Source of the DNA: Candidatus Rickettsiella viridis
GTDB lineage: Bacteria; Pseudomonadota; Gammaproteobacteria; Diplorickettsiales; Diplorickettsiaceae
Assembly (NCBI RefSeq): GCF_003966755.1
Contig: NZ_AP018005.1
Location: 1,240,001-1,304,000 of the forward strand
DNA length: 64,000 bases
Direction of reading: 5' to 3'
The notes under the pieces were generated by a model. That model was not told the origin of the DNA, searched no databases, and saw nothing but the letters and a program-made list of their open reading frames with translations. The translations under genes and the position numbers were made by a program. Below, piece by piece: positions 63,441-64,000 of this stretch. Within the stretch, counting starts at the first letter, position 1. Each line of letters opens with the position of its first letter.

Positions 63441-64000
63441 GTGCAAACTATTCAACACTTAACTGTGGCAGCAGACCAGGTTGGTCAGCGCCTAGACAAC
63501 TATTTACTCTCTAGACTCAAAGGGTTACCTAAAAGTCGCCTTTACCGGATTATACGGAAAGGCGAAGTGCGTGTTAATAAAAAACGCGTAAAGCCCGACT
63601 ATCGCTTAGAAATAGATGATGTGATACGCATCCCGCCCTTGCGTCTTGCAACCCCCAATGCCAAAATTTCTCCCAACGAAAAATTAATCGCCTTATTTGA
63701 AAAATCCATTATTTTTGAAGACAAAAACTTTCTGGCAATTAATAAGCCGTCTGGAATAGCCGTTCATGGCGGCAGTGGAATACAGCTCGGTGTCATTGAA
63801 ACATTACGCGCCTTACGACCACAGCAAAAATTTTTAGAATTAGTTCATCGTTTGGATCGTGATACTTCAGGTTGTTTATTGATTGCGAAAAAAAGCAGTA
63901 TCTTGAAAGAATTGCATGAATTACTGAGAACCGGGGGTGACATCAAAAAAACCTACCTGGCGTTAGTGGCCGGCCATTGGCCCTCGTCTTTAAAAAAGAT
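63441..64000 (+). CDS. rluC: 23S rRNA pseudouridine synthase RluC (3' end beyond window)
   Basis: Makes pseudouridines 955, 2504 and 2580 in 23S rRNA. From a GTG at 63441 the frame gives VQTIQHLTVAADQVGQRLDNYL, an S4 domain with KGLPKSRLYRIIRKGEVRVNKKR, then FEDKNFLAINKPSGIAVHGG and the catalytic Asp in ELVHRLDRDTSGCLLIAKK. It remains open at the window edge with 186 codons; the family is about 310-320 residues. No better start codon is available; the upstream frame is closed by a stop. Confidence 0.93.
   Translation, partial: MQTIQHLTVAADQVGQRLDNYLLSRLKGLPKSRLYRIIRKGEVRVNKKRVKPDYRLEIDDVIRIPPLRLATPNAKISPNEKLIALFEKSIIFEDKNFLAINKPSGIAVHGGSGIQLGVIETLRALRPQQKFLELVHRLDRDTSGCLLIAKKSSILKELHELLRTGGDIKKTYLALVAGHWPSSLKK

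Overview
This window looks like a chromosomal segment of an AT-rich gammaproteobacterium. The housekeeping neighbourhoods are gammaproteobacterial: ftsQ-ftsA, minD-minE, groES-groEL, lptF-lptG, the truncated ypjD, corB, and ffh-rpsP-rimM-trmD-rplS. Interspersed repeats, many decaying genes, Sel1/AT-hook/sacsin-type proteins and an omptin suggest a host-associated member of the Legionellales (Coxiellaceae/Rickettsiella-like). The lineage is an inference from content; no database comparison was possible.

Layout. 1-5.6 kb, minus strand: ftsA (cut by the window edge), ftsQ and dnaE. 5.7-10.3 kb, plus strand: a 1520-residue protein with a sacsin-like GHKL ATPase at the N-terminus, a repetitive middle and a DUF3883/PD-(D/E)XK-like C-terminus. 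This is the most unusual gene here. 10.3-19.2 kb: mutM, a 1623-residue NAD-glutamate dehydrogenase, ubiG, gph, yciA and minDE (no minC). 19.5-27 kb: recO, a SlyB-like lipoprotein, an AmpG-like permease, ridA, groESL with a clear sigma-32 promoter, a membrane protein and htpX. 27-33.7 kb, minus strand: an omptin without a normal start codon, and a beta-oxidation cluster (fadE, thiolase, FadB/J-like). 33.7-36.7 kb: minor pilins pilV-pilW-pilX, split by a frameshifted membrane-protein gene and a long inverted repeat. 36.8-46.8 kb: lipoprotein, pepA, lptF, lptG, nadE, an amber-interrupted gene, bamD, a DUF2892 protein, rluD and pgeF. 46.9-50 kb: an amber-interrupted outer-membrane protein, a small basic protein, corB and a truncated ypjD. 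50-54.2 kb: ffh and the rpsP-rimM-trmD-rplS operon, then a frameshifted ogt. 54.5 kb: a probable CsrA-sequestering small RNA. 54.6-64 kb: comEC, pit, dapE, an L,D-transpeptidase-family protein, a Sel1-like protein, an AT-hook protein, gltA and rluC (cut by the window edge).

Two dispersed repeat families run through the window. Family R1 is about 120-125 bp, has TACTC...GAGTA ends and an internal inverted repeat, and occurs at least eleven times as full, internally deleted or fragmentary copies. One full copy lies in frame inside dnaE and adds about 41 residues to the replicative polymerase. One supplies the lptF stop codon, and others sit just before ampG, nadE, ffh and gltA. Family R2 carries the motif TCATTGCGAGC...GGCAATCCAG and occurs six times, as half-copies or as full hairpin copies.

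Six loci show gene decay: two in-frame TAG codons, two homopolymer frameshifts, a lost start codon and a lost gene half. Such a load of fresh lesions fits a genome under relaxed selection, as in recently host-restricted bacteria. Essential genes appear intact, and TAG is a normal stop in ffh, lptG and fadE, so the code is not reassigned.
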